A stretch of DNA of 15,720 bases from Benthortus sp964440495 (GTDB lineage Archaea; Thermoproteota; Nitrososphaeria_A; Caldarchaeales; Wolframiiraptoraceae): contig CAYTSD010000030.1 in the NCBI GenBank assembly GCA_964440495.1, forward strand, positions 1-15,720. Direction: 5' to 3'. Position numbers and translations under genes: made by a program. Positions 13,758-15,720 of this stretch are shown one piece after another (position 1 is the first letter of the stretch; each line of letters opens with the position of its first letter). The notes below the pieces were generated by a model. The model did not search any database and was not told where the DNA came from. It saw nothing but the letters and a program-made list of their open reading frames with translations.

Positions 13758-14048
13758 TTACCTCATTGGGCATCGGCAAGGCTTGGAGCCGCATCTTGGG
13801 CATCCCTCACCATACTTCTCCAAGAACGCTTCCTCTAGGTCTACGCCGACGACGTTGCAGAAGCTTAGAAGCCATGCGAGGAGATCTGAGGTCTCCTCCC
13901 TCAGCCCGGTCTCATCACCTTTAAGGAAAGCGTCGGCGAGCTCTCCCGCCTCCGAAAGCATCCAGAGTAGAGTGCGTTCAGCACCCCTCCCCTTATCCCT
14001 CTCCAAATAGGTCTCAGCCATAAGCCTCTGGAGATCTCTTAGCTCCAT
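13758..14048 (-). CDS. mazG: MazG-family NTP pyrophosphohydrolase with zinc-ribbon tail
   Basis: MazG-type enzymes hydrolyse nucleoside triphosphates to monophosphate and pyrophosphate, clearing non-canonical nucleotides. The 96-residue protein has the all-alpha NTPase motifs: SEAGELADA (ExxE-type, E33 and E36) and REETSDLLAWL (ExxD). It ends with GCPRCGSKPCRCPMR, whose Cys pattern suggests a zinc-binding tail seen in some archaeal homologues. The ATG at 14048 lies about 30 nt after a TATA-like box at 14073-14084. It is a single-domain short MazG. A decayed copy in the same orientation lies at 12540-12690, with the HEPN-MNT pair and the uS19 fragment between them. Confidence 0.88.
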   Translation of the reverse strand: MELRDLQRLMAETYLERDKGRGAERTLLWMLSEAGELADAFLKGDETGLREETSDLLAWLLSFCNVVGVDLEEAFLEKYGEGCPRCGSKPCRCPMR

Positions 14049-14072
14049 ATCCTTGGCCTAGAGAGGAGACAA

Positions 14073-14084
14073 GGTCTTTAATAG
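14073..14084 (-). promoter_or_regulatory. TATA-like box for mazG
   Basis: CTATTAAAGACC on the minus strand, centred about 30 nt before the mazG ATG at 14048. Confidence 0.45.
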
Positions 14085-14086
14085 GT

Positions 14087-14244
14087 TATCTTGGCGGCTC
14101 TTCTTCACCGTGTGAAAAATAGATTATGCCCGACTAACATGGCTGACTCATCATCTCCAGAGTCCACTGACCCGTATTCATCTACAAGGGTTTAGAAGGG
14201 ATTCATGACCAGTTCTCTGGGCGATTATATGCAGCCATGAAGGC
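14087..14244. other. Non-coding interval with possible gene-start remnant
   Basis: No intact gene is seen between mazG and rpsK. On the plus strand, an ATG at 14139 opens 18 codons (MADSSSPESTDPYSSTRV) and then stops. In the next frame, 14174-14248 reads VFIYKGLEGIHDQF and on to a stop inside the rpsK 3' end. F-x-Y-x-G recalls the start of archaeal uS19 (F-K-Y-R-G), so this could be a decayed 5' end of rpsS after a frameshift. The similarity is only a few residues and could be chance. Confidence 0.25.
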
Positions 14245-14688
14245 TTAGACCCTTCTACCCCTTCGTCCACCCTTCTTCCTTACACTGTCATGGGGGATGG
14301 GTGTAACATCCTCTATTCTCCCAATCATCACTCCAGAGCGGGCTATGGCCCTTATCGCCGCCTGCGTTCCTGGCCCAGGGGTTCTCGCCTTCACCCCACC
14401 TGGAGCCCTGACCTTTATATGAACCGCTGTTATCCCCTTCTGCTTCGCAACCTCCATCGCGTAGCTCGCAGCCCTGGTAGCCGCGTAAGGGGTCGGCTCA
14501 AGTCTCCCAGCGTCTACGAACATCCCTCCAGAAGCCCTCGCAATAGTCTCGGCGCCTGTAAGATCCGTTACATGGACGATTATGTTGTTATAGCTTGAGT
14601 AGATGTGGACTATACCCCAGTTTAGGGTCTTCTTAGGTGCCGGAGTCTTCTGAACCTGCCTTGCCTCCACCTGAGCCTGCCCGCTCAT
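14245..14688 (-). CDS. rpsK: Small-subunit ribosomal protein uS11
   Basis: The protein contains the uS11 core: GIVHIYSSYNNIIVHVTDLT, GAETIARASGGMFVDAGR, TPYAATRAASYAMEVAKQKG, VHIKVRAPGGVKARTPGPGT, QAAIRAIARSGVMIGRIEDV, TPIPHDSVRKKGGRRGRRV. uS11 sits on the 30S platform near the E-site. I start it at the ATG at 14688 (147 residues, MSGQAQVEARQ), because a TATA box at 14711-14720 lies 27 nt upstream. A longer frame back to 14763 would include the promoter and adds sequence unlike the family. In many archaea rpsK lies with rpsM and rpsD; here it stands alone, back to back with the DUF2203 gene. Confidence 0.95.
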   Translation of the reverse strand: MSGQAQVEARQVQKTPAPKKTLNWGIVHIYSSYNNIIVHVTDLTGAETIARASGGMFVDAGRLEPTPYAATRAASYAMEVAKQKGITAVHIKVRAPGGVKARTPGPGTQAAIRAIARSGVMIGRIEDVTPIPHDSVRKKGGRRGRRV

Positions 14689-14710
14689 CAACTGCTCTCC
14701 CGGGAGCCGT

Positions 14711-14720
14711 GTATTTAAGG
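14711..14720 (-). promoter_or_regulatory. TATA box for rpsK
   Basis: CCTTAAATAC on the minus strand, centred about 27 nt before the ATG at 14688. Confidence 0.65.
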
Positions 14721-14735
14721 TTTGACGAACGATAA

Positions 14736-14745
14736 GATTTATCAA
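14736..14745 (+). promoter_or_regulatory. TATA-like box for DUF2203 gene
   Basis: GATTTATCAA centred about 34 nt before the ATG at 14774. It is divergent from the rpsK box about 20 bases away, so the two promoters share a short control region. Confidence 0.4.
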
Positions 14746-14773
14746 CCCTTGAAAGAGCTTCAACCCGGGAAGG

Positions 14774-15391
14774 ATGAGGATATTCTTCAGTATAGAGCGC
14801 GCCGAGAGCCTGCTCCCAAAACTTATACGACTCCTTAGACAGATAAGAGGAGAAGTGGCCCTATACCATAGATGGGAGAGAGACTACATAGATAACCTCC
14901 GCGAGGTAATAGATGAGATAGAGTCGGTTGGGGGAATCTTGAGAGACCCGAAGACAGGGGTTATAGATTTCCCAGCAATAAGGCTCGGCGAACCCGTATA
15001 CCTCTGCTGGAGACTAGGGGAGAGAAGAATAAGCTACTGGCACAGAATAGATGAAGAATGCTCAAAGAGAAAAATCATAAACCCGGAAGAATTCTATCGA
15101 GAAGAGGAGCTAACAAAATACATAGTCAGAGAAAGAGAAGCAATCCACGAAAAGGAAGAATATCCAGATAAGATAATAGTGACCATAGACCTCAGAGGAG
15201 TGGCTGAAAAAGACATAGATGTAAAACTTGACGGAGACAACCTAAAAATCACTTGGAAAAACGATGAAGGAAGAAAGACGAAACTCGTCTCTCTAAATAA
15301 GAGGTTAAAGAACCCCTCCATCAGAAGCGAGTACAGAAACGGAATACTCACAATAACTATCAGAAAGGAACCCCCTAATACTTTAAAATAA
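14774..15391 (+). CDS. DUF2203 protein fused to an alpha-crystallin/Hsp20-like domain
   Basis: Residues 1-105 match DUF2203 (COG4911): FSIERAESLLPKLIRLLRQI, then GGILRDPKTGVIDFPAIRLG (conserved G-lkD...G-iDFPa) and VYLCWRLGERRISYWHRID (the LCWrlGE..i.yWH signature). The function of DUF2203 is unknown. After a charged linker, residues 131-198 look like a beta-sandwich of the alpha-crystallin or CS type: DKIIVTIDLRGVAEKDIDVK, DGDNLKITWK and EYRNGILTITIRK (the conserved 'G-l-L-x-I-x-i' end). No C-terminal I-x-I motif follows, so oligomerisation like that of Hsp20 is unlikely. DUF2203 proteins are normally single-domain and about 120-130 residues long. This fusion suggests a client-binding or adaptor role, an inference. 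The ATG is preceded by GGGAAGG. Confidence 0.82.
   Translation: MRIFFSIERAESLLPKLIRLLRQIRGEVALYHRWERDYIDNLREVIDEIESVGGILRDPKTGVIDFPAIRLGEPVYLCWRLGERRISYWHRIDEECSKRKIINPEEFYREEELTKYIVREREAIHEKEEYPDKIIVTIDLRGVAEKDIDVKLDGDNLKITWKNDEGRKTKLVSLNKRLKNPSIRSEYRNGILTITIRKEPPNTLK
15381..15390 (+). promoter_or_regulatory. TATA box for DUF6485-like gene
   Basis: CTTTAAAATA centred 27 nt before the ATG at 15412. It overlaps the last codons of the DUF2203 fusion gene. Confidence 0.6.
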
Positions 15392-15411
15392 CCTTAATCA
15401 ACAAACACTAC

Positions 15412-15627
15412 ATGACAAGAATATGTAGCCAAGACAGGAACCTACAGCTCTGCACATGCACATACGAGCCGTGTAGCAGAAAAGGAATATGCTGCGAATG
15501 CATAAGATACCACTGGAGCAGGGGAGAGCTTCCAGGATGCCTATTCCCACCAGAGATAGAGAAAACCTACGACAGATCCATAGAAACATTCATCAGATAC
15601 TATAGCCAGAATCTCAAAACACTGTGA
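15412..15627 (+). CDS. Small Cys-rich protein, DUF6485-like
   Basis: The 71-residue protein has eight cysteines (C5, C14, C16, C21, C27, C28, C30, C43) in the pattern CTCTYEPCSRKGICCECIRY, then HWSRGELPGCLFPPEIEKTY and DRSIETFIRYY. This pattern (C-x-C-x4-C-x5-CC-x-C...YH...GELP-x-C-F) fits a conserved small family of bacteria and archaea known to me only as a domain of unknown function. It likely binds zinc or an iron-sulfur cluster. The ATG start is supported by a TATA box 27 nt upstream, so the gene has its own promoter although it lies 20 bases after the DUF2203 fusion. The family assignment is from memory of the motif; no function is proposed. Confidence 0.8.
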   Translation: MTRICSQDRNLQLCTCTYEPCSRKGICCECIRYHWSRGELPGCLFPPEIEKTYDRSIETFIRYYSQNLKTL

Positions 15628-15632
15628 AAAAC

Positions 15633-15641
15633 CATAAATAA
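15633..15641 (+). promoter_or_regulatory. TATA box for the RNA gene at the right edge
   Basis: CATAAATAA centred at about 15637, predicting a transcript start near 15663. No start codon with a long reading frame follows, which points to an RNA gene. Confidence 0.45.
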
Positions 15642-15661
15642 CAATAATCCCGAACAGAAAA

Positions 15662-15720
15662 CCGGGGATGAGGCTGCTGCCCCAGACTGAGCTGTGATGC
15701 AGGAAGAGCCGAGCCGACCC
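15662..15720 (+). ncRNA. Start of a probable structured RNA (C/D-box sRNA or other), cut by window edge
   Basis: A GC-rich block begins abruptly after an AT-rich promoter at the expected start site. It contains a C-box-like GGGATGA (15665-15671), a D'-like CTGA (15687-15690), a C'-like GTGATGC (15694-15700) and a D-like CCGA (15714-15717). Guide-sized gaps of 15 and 13 bases separate them, as in archaeal C/D-box methylation guides. The boxes each carry a mismatch except D'. An alternative is the 5' end of RNase P RNA, since AGGAAGAGCC (15701-15710) recalls its conserved AGGAAaGUCC region. The rest of the gene would decide this. Confidence 0.4.

Noticed and set aside
13700..14010. Plus-strand frames opposite mazG
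   Set aside because: They are antisense to a gene with clear catalytic motifs and show no recognisable domain.
14139..14195. An 18-codon plus-strand frame starting with ATG (MADSSSPESTDPYS...)
   Set aside because: Too short to call a gene, with only a weak AT-rich element upstream. It is kept only as a possible remnant of a gene start in the interval entry.
14120..14195. C/D-box sRNA on the minus strand around GATGATGA (near 14150)
   Set aside because: A good C-like box is present but no CTGA D box follows at a guide distance.
14689..14763. N-terminal extension of uS11 by 25 residues
   Set aside because: The extension covers the TATA box at 14711-14720 and has no uS11-like sequence.
1..15720. 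tRNA genes, CRISPR arrays, insertion sequences, transposase genes
   Set aside because: I saw no T-loop plus acceptor-stem pairs, no regularly spaced direct repeats and no transposase motifs. A covariance-model scan would be needed to exclude intron-bearing tRNAs.

Overview
The window looks like a chromosomal segment of a thermophilic archaeon, most likely of the TACK group (Crenarchaeota, Aigarchaeota or Korarchaeota-like). The evidence is a Sulfolobus-type single-OB-fold SSB, ribosomal protein eL13 of the short archaeal form, class I lysyl-tRNA synthetase, DTD2, an Hjc-type resolvase, NreA, a tungsten-type aldehyde:ferredoxin oxidoreductase, heavy AGG/AGA arginine use and many Glu/Arg/Lys-rich proteins. 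I cannot name the genus. Many first genes have a TATA-like box centred about 25-31 nt before the start codon, so much of the transcription is probably leaderless. Genes inside operons tend to carry Shine-Dalgarno (SD) sequences.

Layout. 1-558 (minus): a COG2522-type HTH regulator followed by a MoaD-like gene that runs off the window edge. 612-2193 (minus): DTD2 and a membrane-anchored metallophosphoesterase. 2279-4756 (plus): a predicted archaeal methyltransferase and lysS. 4929-5342: SSB. 5480-7484 (plus): a long coiled-coil protein with a C-terminal zinc ribbon and a winged-helix protein, convergent with and overlapping hjc (minus). 8000-9383 (plus): eL13 and an SHMT-family gene. 9371-12513 (minus): the aldehyde:ferredoxin oxidoreductase and nreA.

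12540-14244 is the scarred part. It holds a frameshifted, truncated second copy of mazG, a HEPN-MNT toxin-antitoxin pair, a C-terminal fragment of ribosomal protein uS19 lacking an internal segment, the intact mazG, and a non-coding stretch with a possible gene-start remnant. The order mazG' / HEPN-MNT / rpsS' / mazG / remnant is what a tandem duplication with later insertion and decay would leave. This is an inference.

14245-15720: rpsK (uS11, minus), a DUF2203-alpha-crystallin-like fusion (plus), a Cys-rich DUF6485-like small protein, and at the right edge a promoter with the first ~58 nt of a probable structured RNA. Functional themes are DNA repair and recombination (SSB, Hjc, NreA with a PCNA-binding tail, MazG), translation (LysS, DTD2, eL13, uS11), and tungsto-/molybdopterin use (MoaD-like protein, AOR). 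I found no CRISPR array, insertion sequence or tRNA gene. No stretch above 300 bases is left without a gene or pseudogene.
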